From Cellulomonas fimi (GTDB taxonomy: Bacteria > Actinomycetota > Actinomycetes > Actinomycetales > Cellulomonadaceae): a stretch of DNA of 64,000 nt. Below, in pieces: positions 34,901 to 42,357 of the stretch (positions are counted from its first letter, which is position 1; each line of letters starts with the position of its first letter). The stretch covers positions 1 to 64,000 of the forward strand of contig NZ_JAPESW010000003.1 in assembly GCF_028527925.1 (NCBI RefSeq), given 5' to 3'. The translations under genes and the position numbers were made by a program. The notes beneath the pieces were generated by a model, which was given only the letters and a program-made list of their open reading frames with translations, made no database searches and was not told the origin of the DNA.

Positions 34901-36563
34901 CCGCCCGGCGACGCTCGACCAGGTCGAGCAGCTCGGCGACCCGGCGGGCGGTCGTCTCCTCGTCGTTGCCGACCGACGCGACAGGGCCCGCGTCCCGGCG
35001 GGCGTGCGGCAGCCAGCGCACCCAGCTCCACGCGTCGTCGCCCTGGCCGTCGGTCAGCACGACGACCGAGACGTCGGCGGGCGAGTGCGCGGTCACGACC
35101 TGCGCGAGCATCCACGCGGCGACCGCCCGGCGCTCCTCGGCCGGACCTGCGACGCCCGTGACACCGGCACCGGCGAGCGGGACCGCCACGGGCACGTCGG
35201 CGGCGCTCCAGTGCCGCTCGCGCTCGTGGTCCTCGCGCGCCGGGTCGTGCAGCGACACCTCGCTCTGCACGTCCGCGGTGCCGATCCGCGCGAGCATCCA
35301 GTCGGGGTCGGTCCGTCGCCGCTCCCACAGCCGGGCGCGCGGGCCCGTCGCGAACAGCAGGACCGACGCAGGGTCGGGGAGCTCGCGGCGACGCGCGGCG
35401 CTCTCCTCACCGAGGGCGTCGTAGGCCTGCCGCTCGATGCGGGCCGTGCGCTCCGCGTAGGTGCGGACGGCCTCGACGTGCTGCGTGCGACGCGTGCCCC
35501 GCGAGGAGACGTAGTTCGACACGGCCATCATGGGCGACAGCACCATGATCACCAGGCCGTACGGCGACTTCGTGAACAGGTACATCGCGACGCCCATGAC
35601 GAGCGGCAGGACCATCATCGCCAGCGGGAAACGCAGCTTGTCGGGCGTCTTCGGCTCGGCCGGCAGGCGGAAGTCGGTGGGGCGCAGCGGCGGCAGGAGC
35701 CGGGGCGGCCGGTTGTAGTCGAGCGTCGCACCCGCGGGCGACGGCGACAGCGACGCGTCGGCGGGCAGCACGTCGGCGGTCTCCAGGACGACGTCGCCCA
35801 GGACGAGCGACTCGCCGGGCCGCCAGGGCCGCGGGCCGTCGAGCGCGGTGCGGTCGACGTGCACCAGCGGGCGGTCGAGCTCCGGGTCGACCTCGACGAC
35901 GCCGTCGAGCCCGCGGCGGGCGTCGGCGAGGCGGCGCGCGTACCGCTTCGACGCCTTGCGCGGCGCCGCGTCCGCGTCGGGGCGGCGCACCACGATCGGT
36001 CCGTCGAGCGGACGCCGTCGCGCCGGGGCGGGACGGGTGACGCCGAGGACCGACGGCTCGGGGTGCAGCGTCCGCGACCCGTCGAGCCCGACCTCGAGCA
36101 CGACCGCGCACGACGGGACGTCCCCGTCGACGGGCACGGACGCCGACGCGCCGGTGCCGATCTCGTGACGTCCCACGCCGAGCCGGTGCACGCGGCCGGC
36201 GCCGAAGCCGGACACGATCCGCACCTCGCAGGCGCCGAGCGGCTCGTCCCACGGGTCCCCGGGGTCCGCACCGACGCCCACGACCGCGCCGTGCCGCAGC
36301 GGGCAGGTCTCCACCGGCTCGTCGGGGTCGAGCTCACGTCCCCGCCACCACAGCGGGGGTGCGTCCTGACCCCACGGCTGGACCTCGACGACGCCGAGGT
36401 GGCCCGAGCCCCGCGGCACCACGCGGGCGTGCACCCCCGACGTGTGCTGCGCGACCGCGCGGGCGATATCCCGCACGCGTGCGCCGGGCGCGCAGTCGAG
36501 CACGACGTCGACCGGCTCGGACGCCGCGTCGAGCGCAGCACTGAGGATCAGTCGCACTCCCAT
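31944..36563 (-). CDS. eccC: EssC/EccC-like FtsK/SpoIIIE ATPase of a type VII-like secretion system
   Basis: 1539 aa. The N-terminal ubiquitin-like/FHA-type region (about 1-190; RLGVGRHEIGTG fits FHA) resembles firmicute EssC. Two close TM segments at about 300-345 (LPLVMGVAMYLF, YGLVIMVLSPMMAVSNYV) follow. Three FtsK/SpoIIIE domains follow: D1 has a full P-loop GTTGSGKSELL (K734) with LMIVIDEFAALV; D2 has GAPRTGRSTAL (R1068); D3 has GPRRSGRSTTLL (R1367). Only D1 keeps the Walker lysine, as often in this family. It is the motor that recruits and exports WXG100-type substrates. The WXG100 gene lies just upstream, separated by a hairpin. No eccB, eccD, eccE or mycosin gene is present in the window. 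Confidence 0.88.
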   Translation of the reverse strand: MGVRLILSAALDAASEPVDVVLDCAPGARVRDIARAVAQHTSGVHARVVPRGSGHLGVVEVQPWGQDAPPLWWRGRELDPDEPVETCPLRHGAVVGVGADPGDPWDEPLGACEVRIVSGFGAGRVHRLGVGRHEIGTGASASVPVDGDVPSCAVVLEVGLDGSRTLHPEPSVLGVTRPAPARRRPLDGPIVVRRPDADAAPRKASKRYARRLADARRGLDGVVEVDPELDRPLVHVDRTALDGPRPWRPGESLVLGDVVLETADVLPADASLSPSPAGATLDYNRPPRLLPPLRPTDFRLPAEPKTPDKLRFPLAMMVLPLVMGVAMYLFTKSPYGLVIMVLSPMMAVSNYVSSRGTRRTQHVEAVRTYAERTARIERQAYDALGEESAARRRELPDPASVLLFATGPRARLWERRRTDPDWMLARIGTADVQSEVSLHDPAREDHERERHWSAADVPVAVPLAGAGVTGVAGPAEERRAVAAWMLAQVVTAHSPADVSVVVLTDGQGDDAWSWVRWLPHARRDAGPVASVGNDEETTARRVAELLDLVERRRAAARGHGTRSEPVGAPVLVVLDGARRIRLLPGLVTLLREGPSVGVMFLCIDEQERQLPEECQAVVVVDGPRTTVSVAGRQPVDGVRADVVPLGWFERLGRSLAPIRDIGGEDLTATLVTSSRLLDVLELDPPRAEAVAQVWARGGRTTRAVIGETTDGPFTVDVRADGPHGLVAGTTGSGKSELLQTLIASLAVANRPDEMTFVLVDYKGGAAFKDCHHLPHTVGMVTDLDEHLTRRALDSLAAELRRREHQLAGAGAKDIEDYLAGRGPDDAPMPRLMIVIDEFAALVAELPDFVTGLVDIARRGRSLGVHLLLATQRPAGVVSAEIKSNTNLRIALRVTDKNDSQDVIESGDAAEIPPSLPGRAYARLGHASLVAFQSSRVGGRPPGASGPADTVTLAPLTWADVGRPPAVPPRVERDDDDAPTDLAALVEAVRGAAELAHVAAPPPPWLPALSTTVTTADLAAQGGAALAARPLHLPYGLVDLPAEQRRDVAGYDLESAGNLAVVGAPRTGRSTALRALAAAVAERVSPRDVHLYGLDFGNNALLPLVALPHTGAVVPRDQPDRVARLTRRLRAEISRRQQILAEQSFADVAEQRAGVAPDDRLPYVLVLLDRWEGFIQAFEDYDAGALVDLWTQILQEGPGAGVKVVVSGDRSLLAGRVSTLTEDRVMLPMSDVGDYGAVGLAPREVPANLPDGRAFRSQGSQELQVALLVEDASGPAQVAELQRLAREATARHAADRRTASTPAAHVPFRVDPLPARLTLAEALALGGDPLGRTTLPAGVGGDSLTLFGLDTEEHGPGVLVVGPRRSGRSTTLLTMGTSALERGWTVGIVTPRRSPLRDLAGHPGVLGSLDLDASRDDITALLAGLVPAGDTPTVLLVDDLELVGTDGPLADAIVAHLGALRDRPGLVVAAGSADELSSGYRGPAATMKKSRNGLLLAPSSPNDGDLFGLRLPRSALGAGVPGRGLLVGAGSWQLVQVPTP

Positions 36564-36593
36564 GCCCTTCTCGCCGCGGACCTCGCCGCAGAC

Positions 36594-36627
36594 ACGTCCG
36601 GCCCGCCGCGAGGGGCGGGCCGGACGT
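36594..36627 (-). terminator. 14-bp perfect hairpin between WXG100 and eccC genes
   Basis: ACGTCCGGCCCGCC (36594-36607) and GGCGGGCCGGACGT (36614-36627) with a 6-base loop. It lies 9 bases after the WXG100 stop and 31 bases before the ATPase start. It probably works as a partial terminator or stabiliser that gives more WXG100 message than ATPase message. Confidence 0.7.
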
Positions 36628-36635
36628 GACGTCGA

Positions 36636-36908
36636 TCAGATGCGGTCGCCCTCGCCCGTGGCCGCCGCGATGTTGTTGTGGTTGGTCCGCACGTCGCTCG
36701 CCGCGCCGTCGAGCGCCTCCTGGAGACGGTCGAGGTTCGTGCGGTAGTCCTGCCACAGCGCGCGGAAGTCGTCGGCGTACTTGCCGGTCCACTCCGTGGC
36801 GTTCAGGCCCTGGTCGACGTGCGACTTGATGTCTGCGGCCTGCTGCGCGTTCTGCTGGAACGTCTTGAACAGCGCCTGGAGAGTGCTGAGCTCGGCACCA
36901 ACTGCCAC
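36636..36908 (-). CDS. WXG100-family secreted protein (EsxA-like)
   Basis: 90 aa from GTG 36908; GGAGG seven bases upstream decides this start. Two helices flank the hairpin motif W40-T-G42 (NATEWTGKYADDF), in the middle of the protein as in EsxA/EsxB. The first helix holds STLQALFKTFQQNAQQA and the second LWQDYRTNLDRLQEALDGAASDV. No signal peptide is present, as expected for type VII substrates, which leave through the EssC/EccC ATPase encoded downstream. A second WXG100 partner is not adjacent, so it may act as a homodimer. Confidence 0.9.
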   Translation of the reverse strand: MAVGAELSTLQALFKTFQQNAQQAADIKSHVDQGLNATEWTGKYADDFRALWQDYRTNLDRLQEALDGAASDVRTNHNNIAAATGEGDRI

Positions 36909-37003
36909 GGTGGTTCCTCCTCGGTACGAGCGCCGCCCGGTCGGGCGGCGCGACATGCGGACATTACCGGCAAACCCCACCGCGCCGGGCAGGGCCGTTC
37001 GTG

Positions 37004-39814
37004 CTACGCGCCCGACCCCCTGGCCTCGGACGACTGCGGCGCGAGGTCCTCGACGACCGCGAGGGTCGCCGGGCTCATCGCGTGGGCGCCCGCCGCGCGC
37101 AGGGTCGCGGCGAGGTCGCCCGCTGCCTGACGGACGGCGTCAGGCCCGCCGACGAGCGACGCGGCGCGCATGAGGTCGCGCCACAGCAGCTCCTCGGTGG
37201 GCGCGAGGCGCAGCCCGGCCCAGGCGGCGGCCTGCGCGGCACCCGGGTCGTCGTCGTGGTGGCACAGCACCACGAGCCGGTGCACCGCGTCGACCAGCAG
37301 CGCGCGCGACGCCCGCTCGAGCCGCACGCGCGCGAGCCACGCGTAGCGCCCCGGCGGCCGCACCGAGAGCACCGTGCCGCTCGCCAGCTCGAGGGCGGCG
37401 GCGAGGTCGGCCCGCTCGGCCTGGGGGCTCGCGGCGCCGCGCGACCGCGCGAGCAGGGTCGTGACGACGTCCCAGTCGACGACCGCCTCCGGTCCGAGCG
37501 CGACGCGGCCGTCCGCGCCGCGGACCAGCCGGGGGCGGCCGGTGGCGTCGGTGCCGAGCCAGCGCGCCGCCCGCTCGAGCGTCCCCTCGCGCACCTCCGC
37601 GGTCACCCCACCCGGCCACAGCGCGGCGGCGAGCACGTTCGCGTGGACGCCCTCCGGGTGCAGCGCGAGGAAGACGACCAGCTCGGTCAGCAGCGCGCGC
37701 CGGCTCTCGTCGACGACGCCGGGGGCCTCGACCGAGGGCTCGCCCAGCACCAGGACACGCACCGGCGCTGCCGCGAGGTCGGCCGGGGTCCGCGGCCGCA
37801 CGGGCGCCGCGACGTCGGGCCGGTCCACGGCCCCCTCGTGCGCGACCGCGCCGTGCCGCGCGTCGACGGCCGGGGCGGGCTCGGGCGCCTCGGTGAACAG
37901 CTCGCCGAGGGCCGCCACCTGCCGCGACGTGAGGCGGTTCGACTGCACGTCGACCCCCAGCAGTCGCGCGACGAGCCGACCGTCGGGCTCCGCGACGAGC
38001 TGCCAGCGCGCGCCGGGCAGGTCGCCGACGCACACGACGCCGAGCGGCGACCGCCGGTCCGTCGTGGCGAGCGCGACGACCTGGTCGGCGAGCGCACCCG
38101 CCGGCGCGGCACCGAGCACGAGGTACTCGGGCAGCCAGGCCGTCGAACCGTCCGGGCGCACGCGACCGGAGAGCACGTCGGCGTCGGGCGTGCCGATGCG
38201 GCGTCCGCCGAGCCGGTCCAGCACGTCGGCCGCGGACGCGGCGCGGGCGTACCGGCCACCGGGCAGCGCGTCGAGGCCGTCGGGCAGGTCGACACCGGTG
38301 ACCCGCAGCCCGTCGGACCAGCGGTTCGTCGCGAGCTCGGCGGCGAGCGCGGTCGCCACCTCGCGCGCCACGGACGGGTCGCCGACGACGCAGACGGGTC
38401 CCTGCGCGCTCTCGAGGTCGAGCAGGACGTCCCGGCCGTGCGCGTCCCGGCCCAGCGAGACGAGGCCGGGGAACGGGGCAGGACCGCCCGCGTGCGCCGC
38501 GTCGACGTCGTCGGCGGCGAGCCGCCATGTCGAGCCGTCGGCCGCCGCCTGCCACGGCGCCGGCGCGTCGGGCGCCGACGGCGACAGGCGCAGCTCGAGC
38601 GCGTCGTCGGACACGACCGCGGCGACGACGCCGGGCAGGGGCCGGCCGGTCGCGCGGCGGGCGGCCGCGAGCTGGCGCAGGCCACGGTCGAGCAGCAGCG
38701 CGCGGCGGGGGTCGGCGCCGACCCGCAGCGCGACCTCGAGCTCGACGGCGTCGTCCGACGGCTCGCCCGTGCGGTTGCGGCGGCGCAGGCGGTCCAGCGC
38801 GGCGAGCAGCCCGACGGCGAGCAGACCGCCGCCGACGAGGAGCGCGGTGCTCGACGAGGACTCGTGCACCGCGTCCGCGACGGGCGCGGCCTGGGTGGCG
38901 TCGGCCGGGGGCGCCTCCTCGGGAACCGGTGCGACGGGGGCCGGGGCCTCGGGTGCGGCCGCGACGGGCGTGACGACTGCGGTGACGCGCTCGACGCCGG
39001 TCGCGTCCTCCGGCATGACGAGCAGCCAGTTCGGGTAGATGAGCCGCTCGAGCGTGAGCTCGTGCCCGTCGGGCTGGTCGCGCCCCTTGTTGAGCTCGAA
39101 CACCTCGCTGTACCGGCGTCCGTCGCCGAGGGTCCGCTCGGCGATGTCCCAGAGGTTGTCGTGGTAGCGCCCGTCGGGCACCTTGACCACGTAGACGCGC
39201 TTGCCGAGCAGCTCGGCGCCCTCCTCGGGGCTGAGCTGGACGTCGCCGAGCCAGTACGTCGTCTCCCCCTGCGCGGCCTGCGCCTCCGCGGGTGCCTCCA
39301 CTGCGGCCGCGACCTCGCCCGCGACGGCGGGCGCCGTGATCGCGACGCCGACCTCGCTGTGCACGGGCGCCGACGGTGCCACGGCGGCGGACGCCTGACC
39401 GGCCGCGCTCGCGAGGAGCAGCACCGACACGACGAGCGTGCGGGCCAGCCGCTGGCTCGGCCCGGCGAGCGGGACGCGCGCGGGCAGCCCGACGCCCGAG
39501 AGCGCGGACCGCAGCTCGACCACGGTGCAGATCGTGAACTGCAGCCAGGCGAGCCAGACGATCCACACGAGCACCGCGAGGAGCTGCTCGACACCGATCG
39601 TGCCGGTCAGCGCGTCGAGCGACGGCAGCGAGCGCGGGATCGCCGGGGCGGCGTCGAGCGCCAGCAGCCCGGCGGGCACGCCCACCACGAGCAGGAGCAG
39701 CAGCACGCCGGACAGGACCGACGACGCGACGTGGCGCGGCCGCTGCTGGACGTCGTCCTGCAGGAACCTGGCCGGCCCCGTCTCGCGGTCCGACCGCAGC
39801 TCGGTCTCGTTCAC
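37004..39814 (-). CDS. LysM/BTAD multi-pass membrane regulator-like protein
   Basis: 936 aa from GTG 39814 with GGGGGAG 4 bases upstream; the start overlaps the tadG stop. Three TM segments (about 29-53, 73-97, 122-143) are followed by a LysM-like domain at about 190-275 (DNLWDIAERTLGDGRRYSEVFELN, LIYPNWLLVMP). A fourth TM at about 322-345 is followed by a long cytoplasmic half. Its end contains a winged-helix plus bacterial transcriptional activator (BTAD, SARP-like) arrangement (LTELVVFLALHPEGVHANVLAAALWPGG, then AWLARVRLERASRALLVDAVHRLVVL). It could couple cell-wall sensing to gene control. It sits between tadG and the WXG100 gene on one strand. Confidence 0.75.
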   Translation of the reverse strand: MNETELRSDRETGPARFLQDDVQQRPRHVASSVLSGVLLLLLVVGVPAGLLALDAAPAIPRSLPSLDALTGTIGVEQLLAVLVWIVWLAWLQFTICTVVELRSALSGVGLPARVPLAGPSQRLARTLVVSVLLLASAAGQASAAVAPSAPVHSEVGVAITAPAVAGEVAAAVEAPAEAQAAQGETTYWLGDVQLSPEEGAELLGKRVYVVKVPDGRYHDNLWDIAERTLGDGRRYSEVFELNKGRDQPDGHELTLERLIYPNWLLVMPEDATGVERVTAVVTPVAAAPEAPAPVAPVPEEAPPADATQAAPVADAVHESSSSTALLVGGGLLAVGLLAALDRLRRRNRTGEPSDDAVELEVALRVGADPRRALLLDRGLRQLAAARRATGRPLPGVVAAVVSDDALELRLSPSAPDAPAPWQAAADGSTWRLAADDVDAAHAGGPAPFPGLVSLGRDAHGRDVLLDLESAQGPVCVVGDPSVAREVATALAAELATNRWSDGLRVTGVDLPDGLDALPGGRYARAASAADVLDRLGGRRIGTPDADVLSGRVRPDGSTAWLPEYLVLGAAPAGALADQVVALATTDRRSPLGVVCVGDLPGARWQLVAEPDGRLVARLLGVDVQSNRLTSRQVAALGELFTEAPEPAPAVDARHGAVAHEGAVDRPDVAAPVRPRTPADLAAAPVRVLVLGEPSVEAPGVVDESRRALLTELVVFLALHPEGVHANVLAAALWPGGVTAEVREGTLERAARWLGTDATGRPRLVRGADGRVALGPEAVVDWDVVTTLLARSRGAASPQAERADLAAALELASGTVLSVRPPGRYAWLARVRLERASRALLVDAVHRLVVLCHHDDDPGAAQAAAWAGLRLAPTEELLWRDLMRAASLVGGPDAVRQAAGDLAATLRAAGAHAMSPATLAVVEDLAPQSSEARGSGA

Positions 39815-40269
39815 GGTGCTCCCCCGATCTCGGTGACGATGCCGACCGCCGCGCGCGCGGTCGCGCTGCCCTCGACGGTGAACGTGTCGACCCCCGCGAG
39901 CTGCAGCAGGACCGTGGGCACGACGTCCTCGACCTCGACGGTCACCTGGTCCTCGGCGGCGCTCACGCTCATCCGCCCCGGTGCGTACCCGCGCACGGAC
40001 AGGAAGTCGACGGCCGCGTCGCGGGCGGCGGCGGGGTCGATCCGCGCCTCGCCCGTCGCGCGCAGGTGGTCGACGTCGAGCTGGTTGGCCGCGGCGCGCG
40101 CCGCCTGCTCGGCGTCGTCGACGATCGCGACGCGCGCGTTCACCGCACGGCCGCCGTCCGTGACGAGGCCGACCACGGCGAACAGGACGAGCACGATCCC
40201 GATCACGAAGACGGAGGCCGACCCCTCGTCGGACGGGGCGCGGAACGGGAGCCGGTCGCGCACGGTCAC
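39811..40269 (-). CDS. tadG: TadG-like pilus assembly protein
   Basis: 152 aa from GTG 40269, which overlaps the previous stop (GTGA). An N-terminal pseudopilin-like hydrophobic segment DEGSASVFVIGIVLVLFAVVGLVTDGG is followed by a periplasmic part with the typical AEQAARAAANQLDVDHL pattern. It is a short TadG without a von Willebrand domain. Role: minor pseudopilin-like subunit that starts or anchors the Tad pilus. Its stop overlaps the LysM/BTAD gene start (GTGA). Confidence 0.75.
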   Translation of the reverse strand: MTVRDRLPFRAPSDEGSASVFVIGIVLVLFAVVGLVTDGGRAVNARVAIVDDAEQAARAAANQLDVDHLRATGEARIDPAAARDAAVDFLSVRGYAPGRMSVSAAEDQVTVEVEDVVPTVLLQLAGVDTFTVEGSATARAAVGIVTEIGGAP

Positions 40270-40715
40270 GCCCCCGTCCTGCGGTACCGGTCCAGGGGCG
40301 CGGCCGACGACGCCTCGACCTCGACCGTCCCGGGGAGCCCGAGCATGCCGAGGTCCGACCACGACACGGTGCAGGCGACGTCGACGCGCACGACCTGGCC
40401 GGCCGCGAACGTGCCGCCGAGGTCGACGGGGTCGCACGTGAGCGACGCCGGGGTGCCGGCGACCGCCGTCGCGCGCGCGGCGGCGAGCGCGCTCGCGCTG
40501 TCGCGCTCGAGCGTCGCGGCGCGCACCGCGTCCCGCGCGATCGCCTCGGCCTCCCCCTCGGCGGACACGTACCGGCCGGCGGCGACGACGAGCAGCGCCA
40601 CGAGCAGCAGCACGGGGACCAGCACGACGACCTCGACGGCCATCGACCCGCGGTCGTCGCCGCGCACGGTCCGTCCCACCGTCGTCCACCTCCGTCCGTC
40701 CGTCGAGCGCGTCAC
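40266..40715 (-). CDS. TadE-like pseudopilin 2
   Basis: 149 aa from GTG 40715; both ends overlap neighbours by 4 bases. After RGDDRGSMAVEVVVLVPVLLLVALLVVAAGRYV, which has the G-S-x-x-x-E processing-type motif with Glu at +5, comes a small extracytoplasmic domain with two Cys (LTCDPVDLG, VDVACTVSW) that may form a disulfide. It is a Tad minor pilin. Confidence 0.8.
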   Translation of the reverse strand: MTRSTDGRRWTTVGRTVRGDDRGSMAVEVVVLVPVLLLVALLVVAAGRYVSAEGEAEAIARDAVRAATLERDSASALAAARATAVAGTPASLTCDPVDLGGTFAAGQVVRVDVACTVSWSDLGMLGLPGTVEVEASSAAPLDRYRRTGA

Positions 40716-41146
40716 TGGTCCGCCCGGAACCGCTCGACGGGCCCCTGGACGAGCGCGCTCACCCGCGGCGCCATGCCCTGCACGATCTCCTTCGAGCGGG
40801 CCGAGACCTCGACGCGCACGGTGTCGGGGGTCGGCCGGCTGATCTCGACGTCGAGGTCCTGCAGGTTCTGGCCGCCGATCAGCTCGGCGAACTCGACCGC
40901 ACGGGCGCGGGCGGCCGTCTCCGACGCCGGCGTGCCGCCGCCGGTCCGCACGACGCGCGCGGTCTCCCGCGCGACGGCACCCACGAGCTGGTTGCCGTGC
41001 CACGTGAGCGCGAACTGCACCGTCACGAGGATCACGAGCATCAGCAGGGGCGTGTAGACGGCGAGCTCGATCGAGCTCGCGCCACGGTCGCGCTCGCCGG
41101 ACGCGTGCAGCCGTCGGCGGATCGGGGTCAGGAGCGGAGCGGTCAC
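40712..41146 (-). CDS. tadE: TadE-like pseudopilin 1
   Basis: 144 aa from GTG 41146, overlapping the Flp gene's stop. DRGASSIELAVYTPLLMLVILVTVQFALTW is the TadE hydrophobic start: G followed by A-S-S-I-E, Glu at +5. The periplasmic part AVARETARVVRTGG and VEVSARSKEIVQG follows. It functions with TadG in pilus biogenesis. Confidence 0.85.
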   Translation of the reverse strand: MTAPLLTPIRRRLHASGERDRGASSIELAVYTPLLMLVILVTVQFALTWHGNQLVGAVARETARVVRTGGGTPASETAARARAVEFAELIGGQNLQDLDVEISRPTPDTVRVEVSARSKEIVQGMAPRVSALVQGPVERFRADQ

Positions 41147-41367
41147 GGTCCGCCCGGGGCGTCGGGCATCTCGATGGCGTCGGCGGCGTCGTTGGCGAGG
41201 TTGTAGATCACCGTGCCGACCACGCCCGCGAGCAGCACGAGGACGCCCGTGATGATGACCCACTCGATGACCGACGCGCCGACGTCCTCCGCGAGGCGGG
41301 CACGCTGGTAGCGGCGTCGCAGCTCCATGACGAGGTAGTCCCAGACTCCCCGGTGGGGAACGCTCAT
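41143..41367 (-). CDS. flp: Flp-type pilin precursor
   Basis: 74 aa from ATG 41367 (AAGGA ten bases upstream); ATG 41328 is a shorter alternative. The prepilin motif EDVG/ASVIEWVIITGVLVLLAGVVGTVIYNL has Gly at -1 and Glu at +5 of a hydrophobic segment, the hallmark of type IVb Flp pilins cut by TadV/CpaA. A short polar C-terminus rich in Asp/Pro follows. This is the main structural subunit of the Tad pilus. No prepilin peptidase gene is in the window. In many Tad loci flp comes first; here it follows tadC, with a 69-base gap and a hairpin that may mark a separate message. Confidence 0.8.
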   Translation of the reverse strand: MSVPHRGVWDYLVMELRRRYQRARLAEDVGASVIEWVIITGVLVLLAGVVGTVIYNLANDAADAIEMPDAPGGP

Positions 41368-41409
41368 GTCAGCACCGTCCTTTGTCGAGTGTCGTCTCGT
41401 GCGGTTCGC

Positions 41410-41438
41410 GGCCCGCCCGGCCGTGCGGGGGGCGGGTC
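41410..41438 (-). terminator. Hairpin between tadC and flp
   Basis: GGCCCGCCC (41410-41418) pairs with GGGCGGGTC (41430-41438), nine pairs with one G-U. It overlaps the tadC stop. It may end or stabilise the tadB-tadC message before the pilin gene. Confidence 0.4.
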
Positions 41439-42357
41439 ATGTCTGGCCCAGCACGCTCTGCAGCGCCGGGTAGATGAGGAAGACGAGGAAGCCGACGGCG
41501 AGCAGGAGCTGGGCGACGAGCATCGACTCCGAGCTCTCGCCCGCCTTCCCCTCGGCCTCCGCGAGCTCGCGTCGACGCATCGAGCCCGCGCGTGCCGCGA
41601 GCGAGTCGCGCACCTTCGCGCCGTCCTCGGCGACGAGCGCGAGCGCGGCCGCGAGGTCCCGCAGCTCGTCGACGCGCAGCTCCGTGCCGAGCCCGCCGAG
41701 CGCGGACCACGGCGTCTCGCCGCGCAGCCGGGCGCCGCCGAGCGCGTCCCGGATCCGGACCATCGCCCACCCGTCGCTCAGCTCGGACGCACCCTGCAGG
41801 GCCTCGGGGACGCCGCGCCCGGCCGCGAGGCTCATCGAGACGAGGTCGAGGAACGACCCGACGACGTGCCGGAAGTCGCGGCGCCGCGCCGCGGCCTGCG
41901 ACCGCACCGCGAGCCACGGGACCGCCGCGGCGCCGACGCCGACGAGGAGCGAGACGAGCAGCGGAACGGACAGGTTCACGTCGACGTGCAGCGCCACGAG
42001 CACCGCACCCGTGACGAGCGGTGCGAGGAAGCCCCCTACGAACGCGAGCACCGTGCGCGCGAGGAACGCGTCGAGCGTGAGCCCGGTCATCGCGAGGTCC
42101 GCACGGAGGGCGTCGAGCGGCAGACCGGTCGCCGTGACACGGCGCGCAGCCTCGCGGCCGAGGGCGAGGCGCCACCGGGCCCCCTCCCCGGCGCGCGGGT
42201 CGACGCCGACCGCGCGCGCGTACGCGCGGCTCTGCCGGCGCTCCTCGTCGAGCCGTGCCAGGGCGCTGCCGGCGTGCGTCGGCGGGGGTGCCAGCACGAC
42301 GACGAGCAGGAGCACGCCCAGGCCGACGACGGCCCCCGCGACGAGCACGAGCGTCAC
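41437..42357 (-). CDS. tadC: TadC-like type II/IV secretion system F protein
   Basis: 306 aa from GTG 42357, overlapping the tadB stop by 4 bases. Membrane segments at both ends (TLVLVAGAVVGLGVLLLVVVLA and VAQLLLAVGFLVFLIYPALQSVL) and two in the middle flank a cytoplasmic T2SSF domain, with FRHVVGSFLDLVSMSLAAGRGVPEAL and the helix EDGAKVRDSLAARAGSMRRRELAEAE. It forms the inner-membrane platform of the Tad machine with TadB. Confidence 0.87.
   Translation of the reverse strand: MTLVLVAGAVVGLGVLLLVVVLAPPPTHAGSALARLDEERRQSRAYARAVGVDPRAGEGARWRLALGREAARRVTATGLPLDALRADLAMTGLTLDAFLARTVLAFVGGFLAPLVTGAVLVALHVDVNLSVPLLVSLLVGVGAAAVPWLAVRSQAAARRRDFRHVVGSFLDLVSMSLAAGRGVPEALQGASELSDGWAMVRIRDALGGARLRGETPWSALGGLGTELRVDELRDLAAALALVAEDGAKVRDSLAARAGSMRRRELAEAEGKAGESSESMLVAQLLLAVGFLVFLIYPALQSVLGQT

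Noticed and set aside
31638..36629. 1663-aa open frame on the plus strand
   Set aside because: Antisense to the FtsK/SpoIIIE-type ATPase, whose P-loops and family pattern are unmistakable on the minus strand.
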